Shown: positions 49,124 through 61,859, numbered from the stretch's first letter. The stretch is DNA of 64,000 nt from Helicobacter sp. 12S02634-8 (GCF_002272865.1 NZ_MLAP01000001.1:62001-126000), one strand, 5' to 3'. Notes: generated from the letters alone by a model not told the origin. Translations and numbers: made by a program.

Positions 49124-49695
49124 ATAGTATAGAAACAAATAAAGTTGTAGCCATTGAGTATGAAGTGATGGATTTTGATACCAAAGAGGTTGTTGATTCC
49201 AACATCGGTTCTAAGCCCTTGGAGTTTTTGGTGGGTGCAGGTCAAGTGATTACAGGGTTAGAAAAGGCTATTATTGGTGCAGAAGTTGGTAAGAAAATCG
49301 AAGTGTGTGTTAGCCCTGAAGAGGCTTATGGTCTTTATAGAAATGATTTTCTCCAAGAAGTCCCTAAAGAGCAGTTTGAGGGTATCACACTCCAAAAAGG
49401 TATGACACTTTTTGGTCAAGGCGAAGATGGGCAGACCGTGCAGGTGGTTGTTAAAGATTTTAGCGATAAGGTCGTGATGATAGATTATAACCACCCATTA
49501 GCGGGCAAAACTTTAATGTTTAATATCACGGTGCTAGATTCTAGAGAGCCCACTGAACAAGAAATTATCAGTGGAAGTATGGCAGGTGGGGGCTGTGGTT
49601 GTGGCAGTGGTAGCGGACATCACCACCATCACGAACACGAAAATGAAGGCGGCTGCTGTGGTGGCGGCGGTGGGGGTTGTGGCTGTTCCCACTGA
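49120..49695 (+). CDS. slyD: FKBP-type peptidyl-prolyl isomerase SlyD with metal-binding tail
   Basis: SlyD folds proteins and delivers nickel to hydrogenase and urease in related bacteria. The 191-residue chain has the split FKBP domain (YEVMDFDTKEVVDS, PLEFLVGAGQVITGLEKAI) with an IF insert. The last 45 residues are His/Cys/Gly-rich (GGGCGCGSGSGHHHHHEHE). It starts on the cpoB stop (ATGA). Confidence 0.95.
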   Translation: MNSIETNKVVAIEYEVMDFDTKEVVDSNIGSKPLEFLVGAGQVITGLEKAIIGAEVGKKIEVCVSPEEAYGLYRNDFLQEVPKEQFEGITLQKGMTLFGQGEDGQTVQVVVKDFSDKVVMIDYNHPLAGKTLMFNITVLDSREPTEQEIISGSMAGGGCGCGSGSGHHHHHEHENEGGCCGGGGGGCGCSH

Positions 49696-49876
49696 TGGGG
49701 TATGGATTGGGAGCTTGCCTTGCCTTACCTTGGCGATAAGTTGATAGTTGATAGTTGGGGGTGAGATTTAAGCCCCTAAAAGATTTTAGAAGATTTTCAT
49801 CATATCTTAAAAGAATTTATAGGGTATCTTCAAACAAGATAAATAGACTTAGATAAGACATCACACAATCAGTCCC

Positions 49877-51883
<2,007 letters not shown>

Positions 51884-51950
51884 TTATTGGTAATATTATA
51901 GCATTGATTTGGGGCATTGTCTGCTAGATGGTGCATCATAAGGAGTCGTT

Positions 51951-52898
51951 TTGATAAGCAGTATTGATAAGACCACTTCGCTGCATTTAAATAACGAGGT
52001 GCAGTTCCTATGCTTCACACTCGATGGAGAATTAGACTCCCAATTATATGCGATGAATGTATTTAAAATCAGGGAGATTATCTACTATGAGGGAGAGTTT
52101 ACCCAGACAGCTGGAGAAAACGATGGCATTATGCTAGGTTTTTTGACCGTGCGGGGAGAGTCTATCCCATTGGTGGATATGAAAAGATGGCTCTATTATA
52201 GCCCGCAAGACCCAAGGAGGGATTTGCGGCCTTATTCTATCGAGGGTGAGAAAAGCCTTGTCGTGATTTGTAATTTTTCTAACTACACCGTGGGGTTGAA
52301 AATACTTGGTGTCAAGCGGATTATTCAAAAAAGCTGGTCAGAAGTCGTGGTTGGTAGTGAATATGGCTTTGATGGGAGAAGCAAGGTGACTGCTACGACA
52401 AAATATGATGATGGCTCTGTGATACAGATTTTAGATGTAGAAAAGATGGTTGCTGATGCTTTCCCAATGCTTGAGGGCTTCTCGAGTCTGGAGCTCCAAT
52501 CGATTGAAGCTATCAATAGTGATAAAATTATTTTGCTTGCAGAGGATTCACAATTTGCGGCCAGATCTTTGCAAAAAATCATCGAAAAACTCGAACTCAA
52601 ATATTTCACATTTCCTAATGGCAAGGCACTTTTGGATTATTTGTTTTCAGAAGATGTGATTGCGCATATCGGGGTGATCATCACAGACTTAGAAATGCCT
52701 ATGGTATCGGGCTTTGAAGTCCTCAAACGCACTAAAGAAAACCCCCAAACAAGGCATATTCCTGTTATTGTGAATTCTTCTATGAGCAGTGATTCTAACA
52801 AACAGATGGCACAAGCCTTGCACGCAGATGGTTTTATCACAAAATCAAATGCAGTAGAGATCGAAGAATTATTAAAAAAGTTTTTGGCACATAGCTAG
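51951..52898 (+). CDS. cheV: Chemotaxis coupling protein CheV
   Basis: CheV couples receptors to CheA and may be tuned by phosphorylation. TTG 51951 with AAGGAG upstream; 315 residues. The N-terminal CheW domain covers about 15-165 (FKIREIIYYEGEF, LTVRGESIPLVDMKRWL). The C-terminal receiver starts at KIILLAEDSQFAARSL, with the acceptor in IITDLEMPMVSGFEVL and the lysine in GFITKSN, all intact. Next to ligA it corresponds in place to H. pylori HP0616 (CheV2). Confidence 0.95.
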   Translation: MISSIDKTTSLHLNNEVQFLCFTLDGELDSQLYAMNVFKIREIIYYEGEFTQTAGENDGIMLGFLTVRGESIPLVDMKRWLYYSPQDPRRDLRPYSIEGEKSLVVICNFSNYTVGLKILGVKRIIQKSWSEVVVGSEYGFDGRSKVTATTKYDDGSVIQILDVEKMVADAFPMLEGFSSLELQSIEAINSDKIILLAEDSQFAARSLQKIIEKLELKYFTFPNGKALLDYLFSEDVIAHIGVIITDLEMPMVSGFEVLKRTKENPQTRHIPVIVNSSMSSDSNKQMAQALHADGFITKSNAVEIEELLKKFLAHS

Positions 52899-52949
52899 GG
52901 ACTTTGCGCGTGGAAACAAACTTAATACAAAGAAAGGTGATAGGCAAAG

Positions 52950-54689
52950 ATGTTACGAACTCATTTATGCACAGATTTAGATGAAAAAAATATAGGCGAA
53001 AGCGTCACTTTATGTGGTTGGTGCAACACCTATAGAGATCATGGCGGGGTTGTGTTTATTGATTTGCGGGATAAGAGTGGGATTATCCAGCTTGTATGCG
53101 ATCCTACTTCTCCTGCTTATGCGCTTGCTTCGAGTGTTCGTGATGAATATGTGCTCATCGCTAAGGGTAAAGTGCGATCTAGGGGGGCTGGGCTTGAGAA
53201 CCCTAAGCTCAAAACAGGCAAAATCGAAGTGGTCTTAGATGGAATCAGTATTGAAAATAAAAGCCAAACTCCGCCGATAACTATCGGTGATGGGAGTGTC
53301 AATGAAGATTTGCGGCTAAAATATCGGTATTTGGATTTGCGCTCTCAAAAATCATTTAAGATTTTTAAAACTCGCAGTGATATAGCCATTGCAACAAGAA
53401 ATTCACTCGCTCAAATGGATTTTATCGAGGTCGAAACTCCCATTTTGTCTAAGACCACACCAGAGGGAGCTAGGGATTATTTGGTGCCTAGCAGGGTGCA
53501 TAAAGGAGAGTTTTTTGCCCTCCCGCAAAGCCCTCAGCTTTTCAAGCAATTACTGATGGTGAGCGGCTTTGATAGGTATTTTCAGATAGCCAGATGTTTC
53601 CGTGATGAAGATTTGCGTGCAGACAGACAGCCAGAATTCACCCAGATTGATGTGGAAATGAGTTTTTGCACGCAAGAAGATGTGATGGGCGTGGCTGAGC
53701 GATTGATTCAAGATATTTTTGCTGCAGCTTCTATAGACATACAAATCCCTTTTGTGCGCTTGCCTTATGCAGAGGCTATGGAAAAATATGGGTCAGATAA
53801 GCCCGATTTGCGTTTTGATATGCCTCTTGTGGAGGTCGGGGATTTGTTTGTTGATTCTAGCAATGAAATCTTTAAAACTATCGCCAAAGACAGCAAGAAA
53901 AATCGTTTCAAAGCCCTAAAAGTCAAAGGTGGGGATGGTTTTTTTAGCCGTAAGACACTCACAGAAACTGAGGAATTTGTCAGGAAGTTTGGCGCTAAGG
54001 GCTTGGCATATATCCAATACAAAGAAGACGGCTTGAAGGGACCTTTGGTGAAATTCATCACGTCACAAAATCTCGAGAGCTTAGTGGAGCGTCTTGGGCT
54101 TGCGCTCGGAGATATTGTGTTTTTTGGTGCAGGGGATAAGAGGGTGGTTTGGGATTATATGGGTCGGTTGCGACTCAAGATTGCCCAAGATATGGGGCAG
54201 ATACCTGAGGGGCAGTTGAATTTTTTATGGGTGGTGGATTTCCCGATGTTTGAGCAAGCAGATGGCAAAATACAGGCCTTGCACCATCCATTTACAATGC
54301 CAAAGGATTTAGACACACAAGATCTTGAAGCAATCCAATCCTATGCTTATGATGTCGTTCTTAATGGTGTAGAGCTTGGTGGGGGGAGTATAAGAATCCA
54401 TCAATCAGACATACAAGAGAGGGTTTTTGAGATTTTAGGTATCCCAGCGCAAGAAGCTAAGAGCAAGTTTGGATTTTTGCTCGAAGCCCTAAATTATGGT
54501 GCGCCCCCACACGGAGGATTTGCTATTGGGCTTGATCGTTTGGTGATGTTACTCACGCAAACAAGCAGTATCCGAGATGTTATCGCCTTTCCAAAGACTC
54601 AAAAAGCTTCTTGCTTGCTCACACAAGCCCCTAGCAATGTCAGCCAAGAGCAGCTCCAAGAGTTGCATATTCGCTTGCAAAATATTTGA
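52950..54689 (+). CDS. aspS: Aspartyl-tRNA synthetase, probably non-discriminating
   Basis: Charges tRNA with aspartate. The 579-residue bacterial-type chain has the OB fold ([24 protein letters not shown]) and motif 2 ([24 protein letters not shown]). A GAD insertion domain and motif 3 ([27 protein letters not shown]) follow. With gatA in the window, it may also aspartylate tRNA(Asn), as H. pylori AspRS does. Confidence 0.97.
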   Translation: MLRTHLCTDLDEKNIGESVTLCGWCNTYRDHGGVVFIDLRDKSGIIQLVCDPTSPAYALASSVRDEYVLIAKGKVRSRGAGLENPKLKTGKIEVVLDGISIENKSQTPPITIGDGSVNEDLRLKYRYLDLRSQKSFKIFKTRSDIAIATRNSLAQMDFIEVETPILSKTTPEGARDYLVPSRVHKGEFFALPQSPQLFKQLLMVSGFDRYFQIARCFRDEDLRADRQPEFTQIDVEMSFCTQEDVMGVAERLIQDIFAAASIDIQIPFVRLPYAEAMEKYGSDKPDLRFDMPLVEVGDLFVDSSNEIFKTIAKDSKKNRFKALKVKGGDGFFSRKTLTETEEFVRKFGAKGLAYIQYKEDGLKGPLVKFITSQNLESLVERLGLALGDIVFFGAGDKRVVWDYMGRLRLKIAQDMGQIPEGQLNFLWVVDFPMFEQADGKIQALHHPFTMPKDLDTQDLEAIQSYAYDVVLNGVELGGGSIRIHQSDIQERVFEILGIPAQEAKSKFGFLLEALNYGAPPHGGFAIGLDRLVMLLTQTSSIRDVIAFPKTQKASCLLTQAPSNVSQEQLQELHIRLQNI

Positions 54690-54729
54690 TGGAAACCATC
54701 AAAGCAGATAAACTACAAAGGAGATCATC

Positions 54730-55302
54730 ATGAAAAAGCTATTTTTGATCATTGGAGCACCAGGAAGTGGCAAAACGACTGACGCACAACTCATTGCCCA
54801 AAACCACGCAGATAAGATTGTGCATTACTCTACAGGGGATCTGCTCAGAAATGAAGTGGCTTCTGGGAGTGAGCGGGGGCGCTTGATTGAGAGTTTTACG
54901 AGTAAGGGGAATTTAGTGCCTTTGCATATTGTTGTAGAAACAATTGTGACAGCTATCAAAAATGCCCCCAAAGATGTGATACTCATCGATGGCTATCCTA
55001 GAAGTGTGGAGCAAATGGAGTCTTTAGATAATGTGCTCAAATCTCAAGATGGAGTCGCACTCATCAGCGTGATTGAAGTAGATGTCAGTGAAGCAGTGGC
55101 TAAAGAAAGGGTCTTAGGACGTGCAAGGGGGGCTGATGACAATACTGAAGTATTCAACAATCGCATGCGTGTCTATCAAGAGCCCCTCAAGGCTATCCAA
55201 GAGTTTTACACGCGCTCAAAAATCCTCAAACGCATCAATGGTGAGCGCACGATCGCAGAAATTGTCAAAGAGATGGAAGATTTTATCCAATCAAAAATTT
55301 AA
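54730..55302 (+). CDS. adk: Adenylate kinase
   Basis: Interconverts ATP + AMP and 2 ADP. The 190-residue chain is the short form without a zinc LID. It has the P-loop [36 protein letters not shown] and the AMP-site [10 protein letters not shown]. Start ATG follows AAGGAGATC. It is followed nine bases later by ppa. Confidence 0.96.
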   Translation: MKKLFLIIGAPGSGKTTDAQLIAQNHADKIVHYSTGDLLRNEVASGSERGRLIESFTSKGNLVPLHIVVETIVTAIKNAPKDVILIDGYPRSVEQMESLDNVLKSQDGVALISVIEVDVSEAVAKERVLGRARGADDNTEVFNNRMRVYQEPLKAIQEFYTRSKILKRINGERTIAEIVKEMEDFIQSKI

Positions 55303-55311
55303 GGAGTAAAA

Positions 55312-55830
55312 ATGAATATTGCTAAAATACCAATAGGAGAGAATCCAGAAAAAATCAACGCTGTCATAGAAATCCCCTATGGCTCTTGTATCAAGTATGA
55401 AATCGATAAAGAAAGTGGTGCTGTTGTTGTCGATAGAGTGATGTATAGTGCGATGTTTTATCCTGCTAATTATGGCTTTGTCCCCAATACATTGAGTCAA
55501 GATGGCGATCCAGCTGATATTTTGGTGCTCAATGAATATCCCCTCCAAGCAGGGAGTGTCATCAAGTGTCGCTTGATTGGTGTGCTGATTATGGAAGATG
55601 AAAGTGGATTAGATGAAAAGCTTTTAGCCCTGCCTATTAGCAAGATTGACCCACGCTATGAAAAAATCAAGACATTAGAAGATTTACCTCAAATCACACT
55701 AGATAGAATCAAAAACTTTTTTGAAACTTATAAGATGTTAGAGCCCAATAAATGGGTCAAGGTCAAAGGTTTTGCAGGAAAAGAAGAAGCAAAAGCGATT
55801 TTAGACAAGGCGATTGAATCTTATCAATGA
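55312..55830 (+). CDS. ppa: Inorganic pyrophosphatase
   Basis: Hydrolyses pyrophosphate to pull biosynthesis forward. Family I, 172 residues. It has YPANYGFVPNTLSQDGDPADILVL with the metal-binding aspartates, and KPRY-like DPRYEKIKTLEDLP. SD AAGGAG precedes the start. Its end is two bases from the convergent folE. Confidence 0.97.
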   Translation: MNIAKIPIGENPEKINAVIEIPYGSCIKYEIDKESGAVVVDRVMYSAMFYPANYGFVPNTLSQDGDPADILVLNEYPLQAGSVIKCRLIGVLIMEDESGLDEKLLALPISKIDPRYEKIKTLEDLPQITLDRIKNFFETYKMLEPNKWVKVKGFAGKEEAKAILDKAIESYQ

Positions 55831-55831
55831 A

Positions 55832-56380
55832 TTAGGATTTCAATAGCTGCATGAATTCAGCCCGTGTCTTGGGGTCGGACTTGAAAAGCCCCCTGATGGC
55901 ACTGGTGTTGATACTCACATCTTGCTTTTGCACCCCGCGCATACTCATACACAAATGCTTGGCTTCACACACGACCATTGCACCTTTTGGATTCAAGACC
56001 TCCATAATGGTTTCAGCGATTTGGGCAGTGAGCCTTTCTTGTATCTGCAATCTTCTGGAATAAATCTCGACTAAATGCACAAGCCCACTGATACCTACCA
56101 CCTTTTTATCTGGGATATATCCGATACTGATATGCCCAAAAAATGGCAGTATATGGTGCTCGCACATTGAATAAAATTCAATATTTTTAATCAACACCAT
56201 TTCATCGCAAGCCCCTTGCTCAAATATGCTCCCCAAGGCTTCTTTAGGGTTTTTCCCATAGCCACTATATAAAAATCCCCACGAGTCCTCTACGCGCTTG
56301 GAAGTGTTTTTTAGCCCCTCTCTGTTGGGGTCTTCACCGATTTTATTAAAAAAATAATTGCAATAATCTTGATGCTCCAT
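55832..56380 (-). CDS. folE: GTP cyclohydrolase I (type IA)
   Basis: Converts GTP to dihydroneopterin triphosphate for folate. The 182-residue chain has the zinc cysteine and histidine in EFYSMCEHHILPFFG, the KVVGISGLVHLVEIYSRRLQIQERLT block and the second zinc cysteine in HLCMSMRG. It starts one base after the htpX stop on the reverse strand. htpX-folE order matches H. pylori. Confidence 0.97.
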   Translation of the reverse strand: MEHQDYCNYFFNKIGEDPNREGLKNTSKRVEDSWGFLYSGYGKNPKEALGSIFEQGACDEMVLIKNIEFYSMCEHHILPFFGHISIGYIPDKKVVGISGLVHLVEIYSRRLQIQERLTAQIAETIMEVLNPKGAMVVCEAKHLCMSMRGVQKQDVSINTSAIRGLFKSDPKTRAEFMQLLKS

Positions 56381-57307
56381 TTATCTTCCTAGTAGGGATT
56401 TGATTCTGTTTTGGATACTTGGGTGTGTGCTAAAAACTTCAGAGCTATCAAATATATAAGCAGCTCTTCTGGTGGGATTGGTATCGATTTGGGAGTAATC
56501 ATTGGTGCTATAATCGCCACTGATTTTTTGTAAAGCGCGTATCATGGGTCTTGAATCTTCCATAATATATGCAGCTCCACTATCGGCCATATATTCCCGA
56601 CTGCGACTGAGATACATTTGTAAAAATAATGTAAAAATTGGCAAGATAAATTGCAAGACCAATAAAATCATTTTAGCAGTATTCGCACCTTTTTCACGAT
56701 TACCTCCTAAAAATATCCAGACTGCTGAGTTGGCAACTAAAAGCATGATATTACTCAAAATCCCCACACACATTGTCAAACGAATATCCCCGTGCCTGAT
56801 GTGACTGAGCTCGTGTGCCATCACGGATTTGAGTTCATCTCTTTGGAGATTATGGATCAAGGCTGTTGTGAGTGCTATCAGAGAGTTATCAGCGTTCCAA
56901 CCACTCGCAAATGCGTTCATATAAGGGGCTTCCATAATATAAAGCTTGGGAGTGAAGGCGTTGTGGGATTCTTTGATGAGCTCTTCTAAAATCTCATAGA
57001 GATACCGCTCTGTCTTGCTTAAAACCTTGCTTGGATCGATGAGCTTATAAGTGCTCCCATTGAGCATAATGCCGGTGAAATTTTGGATAGAAAAATAGAT
57101 AATCCCCAACGCAACAAGCAGCATACAAACACTCACGATTGGGAAAACTTTAAAAGTAATGAGCGATACAAATCCAGCACTCAAAGAAGTCGCATTGATT
57201 CTGATGATATCTACAAGCAAGCCAATCAAAATAAAAATAGCAATATAAGTGAGTAAGACAGCGTTTGTTTTGGCGCGATTTTGAGAGATGATTGATTGAA
57301 AATCCAT
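56381..57307 (-). CDS. htpX: Membrane metalloprotease HtpX
   Basis: Zinc protease of the inner membrane that removes damaged membrane proteins. The 308-residue chain has two N-terminal membrane helices and then the M48 motif [15 protein letters not shown] (HExxH). Two more helices and the third ligand in [10 protein letters not shown] (glutamate in REYMAD) follow. Downstream, a conserved [10 protein letters not shown] region and the final [14 protein letters not shown] fit the family. Confidence 0.94.
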   Translation of the reverse strand: MDFQSIISQNRAKTNAVLLTYIAIFILIGLLVDIIRINATSLSAGFVSLITFKVFPIVSVCMLLVALGIIYFSIQNFTGIMLNGSTYKLIDPSKVLSKTERYLYEILEELIKESHNAFTPKLYIMEAPYMNAFASGWNADNSLIALTTALIHNLQRDELKSVMAHELSHIRHGDIRLTMCVGILSNIMLLVANSAVWIFLGGNREKGANTAKMILLVLQFILPIFTLFLQMYLSRSREYMADSGAAYIMEDSRPMIRALQKISGDYSTNDYSQIDTNPTRRAAYIFDSSEVFSTHPSIQNRIKSLLGR

Positions 57308-57349
57308 TGTCTTTCCTTTTTGCTTGATGCCTATTATGACAAAAAAATT

Positions 57350-58456
57350 TTAATCAACTTTAATATTGCGATGGGCTAGTTCTTCGATAAGCGTTGTCCC
57401 ATAAGAGCCCTTTGGGAGGAAAAACTCTAGCTCGACCCAAGCTTGCTCAGCGATATAGCGGTATTTGATTTCTTCTGCCCAAATCCACGCAAATCTTCTC
57501 GCACCATTTGCTTGGATCTTTGTATCATCAAAGCTTTGCTCCAATATGCCACTTTGCCCTGTGCTTCGTGGTGTTTTTATCCCCGATAAAAGTCCTGTAG
57601 GGGTGATAAGCTTTTGATAAAAGCGCTCAAAATCATCGCACATATCGAGTGCAAATAGCTTTCCGTGCGGATAATGGTGCATCAAATCTCCCTCAAAAAG
57701 CTTGAAAAAATGGGGCTGTGCTTTGATGGCCTTGATAGCTTCTAATGGGAGATTGGGGGCGTGGTCTTTGAGTGCGTGTTTGATCATATCAGGCTCAAAC
57801 CCCTCAAAAATCCTGCTGATTTTAACCCGCAAAGCCAGCCATTGATTGAATAAAAAACTCTGATAGCTTGAGAGCAAAAAATGATTGAGTTTTTTGTCTT
57901 TGAGTCGCATTTGTTGGTGGGCGATTTTTTCTCCATCTAAATGGTTGGTGCTTTCTTTGCCAAATCGCTGATACCCAAAGTAGTTGGGCAGTCCATTTTT
58001 GGCGATAATTTGGAGGACAGAGTCTATTTTTTGGAAGTTTGCAGGGGAGATTTTTTTGAGTCGTATGAAGAAGCTATTGCCCTTGAGATGTCCTATTTTT
58101 AGCTTGTTGTGATGATAAGAAGAAGAGAGGATTTTGATGTTTTTTTCTTCTAAGGCTGCAATCTTGCCCTCTAGGGCTTTGGTGAAATTTTTATGGATAG
58201 AGATGTATTGGGTGGTTGTAGCTGATTTATCTTTAAGCCCTGCATAGCCTATTTCACTAGCCTTGCAGCCGATGAGTCTAGAGATGATTTTTATCATCTC
58301 TAAAGTGCTTAAGCCCTTTTTTCGGACACAAATCACCCAATGCTCGCCTGTCTGAGAGCAGGGATACAAGGGGACTTCACGCACCATAAAATCCCTAGAA
58401 TTTTGTGAGAAATAAAAATCAATGGGCGAGTGGTTGTAAGCGTAGATTTTTTCCAT
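57350..58456 (-). CDS. truD: tRNA pseudouridine(13) synthase TruD
   Basis: Makes pseudouridine at position 13 of tRNA(Glu). The 368-residue chain has the catalytic aspartate in IGYAGLKDKSATTTQYISI, PNYFGYQRFG and the later GLLSGIKTPRST. It starts on the alr TGA with a one-base overlap, so the two are coupled. Confidence 0.95.
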   Translation of the reverse strand: MEKIYAYNHSPIDFYFSQNSRDFMVREVPLYPCSQTGEHWVICVRKKGLSTLEMIKIISRLIGCKASEIGYAGLKDKSATTTQYISIHKNFTKALEGKIAALEEKNIKILSSSYHHNKLKIGHLKGNSFFIRLKKISPANFQKIDSVLQIIAKNGLPNYFGYQRFGKESTNHLDGEKIAHQQMRLKDKKLNHFLLSSYQSFLFNQWLALRVKISRIFEGFEPDMIKHALKDHAPNLPLEAIKAIKAQPHFFKLFEGDLMHHYPHGKLFALDMCDDFERFYQKLITPTGLLSGIKTPRSTGQSGILEQSFDDTKIQANGARRFAWIWAEEIKYRYIAEQAWVELEFFLPKGSYGTTLIEELAHRNIKVD

Positions 58457-59484
58457 CAGATAATGGTTCGTTTGATAAATGGAGATAGGTTTGTGAGTAT
58501 TTCATAAGGAATCGTATCCAGCATTTGTGCTAGCAACTGAGCATTATCAAAGACACAAACGCGCTTAGCTCGAGAGATACAAGAAAAGCAGTCCATTGAA
58601 GTGATAGGCAAGATAAGATACCCTTCTGCTGTGGTGAGTGTGCCTTTGTTGCCATTATGGCGGAATAGCCCATCACCATAGCCAACATCATAGGTGCTGA
58701 TTGTGGTGTCTTGATCTAAGATACTTTTACCACCATAGCCGATTTTAGAGCCTTTTAAGAGATGTTGTTCGCAGATTTTATCTGCCCAAAGTGAAGCAAT
58801 GGGCTTGAGTGAATCAGCGATTGGCAAGGGAAAGGTATTACCCAAATAGCCATACGCTCCAATCCCAATACGCACCAAATCATCATCGATTACAGCACTT
58901 CTGAGGGTGCCAGAAGAAGAGAGTGTATGGAAACGAGGCAAAGGAAAGCCTAGTTTGTTGGAGAGATAAGTAATCGTCTGCTTGACTTGCAAAAAGTTTT
59001 TTTGGGCTTTTTCAAAATCACCCCCCGTTTCATCTCCATAGGCATTATGGGCAAAAACGCCCAAAAGATGGAGCTTTTTATGCAAGATATTGCTAACAAA
59101 TGATTCTAGCGCTGAAATAGGGATACCATTTCTGTTCATACCCGTATTGACCTTAAGCTCCACATACGCCCCTGCTTTGATGTTCTCTAGGGCTTCTGGG
59201 GCATTGATAGAAAGGGCGATATTACGGGGAGAGTGGGGAGAGAGAGAGCCATAGAGTGCCGTGACATATTCAAAGAGATGGGCAATTTTGAGGGCTTCTG
59301 ATTCGTTTTTGACAAAAACATTTTTGATACCATAGTTGTGTGCTAATGTGGCGATTTGTTCGAGTCCGTGACCATAGGCGTTGTCTTTGAGGACTAGGGC
59401 AAGTTTATTCTTGTCTTTGATGTGTGCGGTGATGGTATCAAGATTGTTTTTGAAAAATCTTGAGTTGATGAGTATTTCAGCCAT
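58456..59484 (-). CDS. alr: Alanine racemase
   Basis: Makes D-alanine for peptidoglycan. The 342-residue chain has the PLP lysine in LALVLKDNAYGHGLEQIA, VELKVNTGMNRNGI, LVRIGIGAYGYLG and the C-terminal catalytic tyrosine region ISTYDVGYGDGLFRHN. It sits between truD and cytochrome c553; in H. pylori alr is elsewhere. Confidence 0.95.
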   Translation of the reverse strand: MAEILINSRFFKNNLDTITAHIKDKNKLALVLKDNAYGHGLEQIATLAHNYGIKNVFVKNESEALKIAHLFEYVTALYGSLSPHSPRNIALSINAPEALENIKAGAYVELKVNTGMNRNGIPISALESFVSNILHKKLHLLGVFAHNAYGDETGGDFEKAQKNFLQVKQTITYLSNKLGFPLPRFHTLSSSGTLRSAVIDDDLVRIGIGAYGYLGNTFPLPIADSLKPIASLWADKICEQHLLKGSKIGYGGKSILDQDTTISTYDVGYGDGLFRHNGNKGTLTTAEGYLILPITSMDCFSCISRAKRVCVFDNAQLLAQMLDTIPYEILTNLSPFIKRTII

Positions 59485-59519
59485 AGCTAGATAGGAATAT
59501 CGGGGAAATCCCCGATAGA

Positions 59520-59834
59520 TTATTTTTTGGGAGGGAGTTGTGAGATATAGTCAGCGAGTGCTTCGATATCTGTATCTGAAACATTTTTCATCTGAGCATA
59601 CATAATCGCTTTTGCCCCGCCATTATCAGCTGTGCCAGCTTTATAACCTTTGAGGTCAGCAAGCAACTTTGCTTTAGGCAATCCTGCGATAGTGACACCA
59701 CCTTTAGCGCCTGGGGCGACTTTTTGTCCATTGGCTCCATGGCAAGCAACGCATTTTTTAAATGCTGCAGGAGCCTCTGCAGCCATAGCCATACTGATAG
59801 CACCTAAAAATGCTACGATGAGAAGTTTTTTCAT
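59520..59834 (-). CDS. Cytochrome c-553
   Basis: Small periplasmic monohaem electron carrier between the bc1 complex and the cbb3 oxidase. ATG 59834 gives 104 residues with a signal peptide (KKLLIVAFLGAISMAMAAEA) and the haem site CVACHG. A likely axial methionine lies in MYAQMKNVSD. The frame extends 15 residues upstream, but that part lacks leader character. Confidence 0.93.
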   Translation of the reverse strand: MKKLLIVAFLGAISMAMAAEAPAAFKKCVACHGANGQKVAPGAKGGVTIAGLPKAKLLADLKGYKAGTADNGGAKAIMYAQMKNVSDTDIEALADYISQLPPKK

Positions 59835-59938
59835 CTGAATCTCCTTTTTTGTTTGTGTTGAAAGTTTGCTTGAAGACATAAAGCAAGCCTTTAAAACGGG
59901 GGAATTTTACAGATTTTAACCTTATATAAACATAAGTT

Positions 59939-60520
59939 TTATAATTTTACCCTTGAACTAAAAGCCCTTGAGAGCGAGAGTTGGTCAATGTTTTCAAGAC
60001 CAATTCCCGTGGGGACTCCTTGCGCGATTTTGCTAAATATCAAATCCATATCTTGCAATCTGTCTTCGATAAAAAGCATAATTGCCTCATTAGCAAGCGT
60101 GGGAGAAAATGCAAAGATGATTTCTTGGATTTTATTTTCGCAGATATATTTTTTAAACGCAGTAAAATCTATGGCTTCGAGCTCTTCGACCACTTGATAT
60201 TTGCCATTAAAATCACCGATTTCTTCGATGGTAAAAATATCTTTTGGGTGCAAGACTATGCAGAGCTGTCCGTTTTGGCGATGGGGATCTAAGCAGATTT
60301 CACACACCTCGCTCTCGCTCAAGCCTCCACACAAGCTGCATTTTCGCACATAATCAATCGCATTTTCTATGGCGTGGGCAATTTTTAAAGCAAGGTATTT
60401 GTCCTCAACACTCAAGCTATAAGCCATTTTTTGTGCAGATTTTTTGCCGATACTCGGGAGTTGCTCTAGGGCTTCTGTGAGGGAAAAGAAATGATTGAGG
60501 GTAGTTTTATAAGTTTTCAT
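59939..60520 (-). CDS. recR: Recombination mediator RecR
   Basis: Helps load RecA at gaps. ATG 60520 gives 193 residues matching the family start (KTYKTTLNHFF); ATG 60532 is upstream. It has the helix-hairpin-helix region LEQLPSIGKKSAQKMAYSL, a four-cysteine zinc finger (CSLCGGLSESEVCEIC) and a Toprim domain (LCIVLHPKDIFTIEE..FAFSPTLANEA). Confidence 0.95.
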   Translation of the reverse strand: MKTYKTTLNHFFSLTEALEQLPSIGKKSAQKMAYSLSVEDKYLALKIAHAIENAIDYVRKCSLCGGLSESEVCEICLDPHRQNGQLCIVLHPKDIFTIEEIGDFNGKYQVVEELEAIDFTAFKKYICENKIQEIIFAFSPTLANEAIMLFIEDRLQDMDLIFSKIAQGVPTGIGLENIDQLSLSRAFSSRVKL

Positions 60521-60617
60521 GAACGCAATCATAACCCAAGGAATTTTAACAATGGATAAAACTTTTTTAAGATAGAATTTCGCCTTTATAAAATCTTATT
60601 AGTAGGAGATAGGTGAT

Positions 60618-61784
60618 TTGGAACAATTTGATTATTATGAGATTTTAGAAATCAGCAAAAGCAGCGATAAAGAAACAATCAAAAAAGCCTATAGAAAAAT
60701 GGCGCTCAAATACCACCCTGACAGAAATCCTGATGATAAAAATGCCGAGGAGATGTTTAAAAAAGTCAATGAAGCCTATGGGGTTTTAAGCGATGAATCC
60801 AAGCGCCAAGTCTATGATAGATACGGCAAAGAGGGGCTTGAGAGCAATGGATTTAGTGGATTTGGAGGGAAAGACTTCAGCGATATTTTTGGAGATTTGG
60901 GCTCTATTTTTGAATCAGCATTTGGTGGGGGCTTTGGCTTTGGGCAAGGGTCAAGGCAAAAGGAATCGCGAACAAAATTCAACCCTGATTATCTTTATAA
61001 GCTAGATTTGAGCTTTAAAGAAGCTGTGTTTGGTTGCAAAAAGACAATCAAGACCCGATACAAAGCTTATTGCAAGGATTGTGATGGCACAGGAGCAAAG
61101 GACGCTAAACTAGAAGTTTGCTCGACTTGCGGGGGTAGGGGGCAGGTGTTCATGCGACAAGGTTTTATGACTTTTGCACAGACTTGCTCAGCTTGCTCAG
61201 GCTCAGGGCATAAGATCCAAGAAAAATGCTCAGCTTGCTTGGGCGAGGGCTTTAAGTTTGTTGAAGAAAGCTTTGAAGTCAATGTGCCTGAGGGGGTTGA
61301 TGATGAAAACAGAATACGCGTCATTGGCAAGGGAAATCAGCAGAAAAATGGTCAGCGAGGCGATTTGTATATCATGACATATGTTGAAAATGATGAATAC
61401 TTTGTCCGTGATGGGAATGATGTGTATATAGAAGTGCCCGTATTTTTCACAGCGATTCCCTTGGGCTCAAAGCTCAAAATCCCATCATTGCGTGGAGAGC
61501 TCGATCTCCATATCCCTGCAAATTCTGAAGATGGCTCACGATTTGTATTCAATGGCGAGGGGGTCAAAGATGTGAGTTCTAAAGCTTATGGCAAGCTTGT
61601 GGCTGTGATAAAAATTATTTATCCCACCAAGCTCAATGAGGAGCAAAAAGAGCTTTTGAAGAAGCTCCACAATAGCTTTGGCTATGAAAGCGAACCCCAT
61701 ACAAATTTGTTTGACGCGTGTTTTGAAAGGCTTAAAAATTGGTTCAAACCAGAGAGCAAAGCCAAGGGCAGAAGGAAAAAATAA
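60618..61784 (+). CDS. dnaJ: Chaperone protein DnaJ
   Basis: Co-chaperone of DnaK. TTG 60618 with AGGAG upstream begins [15 protein letters not shown]. The 388-residue chain has the J domain with HPD in [12 protein letters not shown], a Gly/Phe region at about 70-105, and four CxxCxGxG zinc repeats ([32 protein letters not shown]). Two C-terminal substrate domains follow. It is a full type I DnaJ, here without dnaK or grpE. Confidence 0.97.
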   Translation: MEQFDYYEILEISKSSDKETIKKAYRKMALKYHPDRNPDDKNAEEMFKKVNEAYGVLSDESKRQVYDRYGKEGLESNGFSGFGGKDFSDIFGDLGSIFESAFGGGFGFGQGSRQKESRTKFNPDYLYKLDLSFKEAVFGCKKTIKTRYKAYCKDCDGTGAKDAKLEVCSTCGGRGQVFMRQGFMTFAQTCSACSGSGHKIQEKCSACLGEGFKFVEESFEVNVPEGVDDENRIRVIGKGNQQKNGQRGDLYIMTYVENDEYFVRDGNDVYIEVPVFFTAIPLGSKLKIPSLRGELDLHIPANSEDGSRFVFNGEGVKDVSSKAYGKLVAVIKIIYPTKLNEEQKELLKKLHNSFGYESEPHTNLFDACFERLKNWFKPESKAKGRRKK

Positions 61785-61799
61785 ATTTCTCTTTAAAAT

Positions 61800-61859
61800 C
61801 CCCTCCCTTTTTTAAAGCAAATTTTCATCAAGTTTTATTCTGACAAAAAAAAGGGGGGG
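61800..61859. terminator. Potential hairpin between convergent dnaJ and dxr
   Basis: CCCTCCCTTTTTT at 61801-61813 can pair with A8 (61845-61852) and G7 (61853-61859) to give a 13-pair stem with one G-U pair and a 33-base loop. It may terminate both convergent genes. The A8G7 run is also slippage-prone. Confidence 0.4.

Noticed and set aside
49696-49876. Possible tRNA or small RNA between slyD and ligA
   Set aside because: No cloverleaf or T-loop pattern; only AT-rich sequence with weak repeats of TTGATAG.
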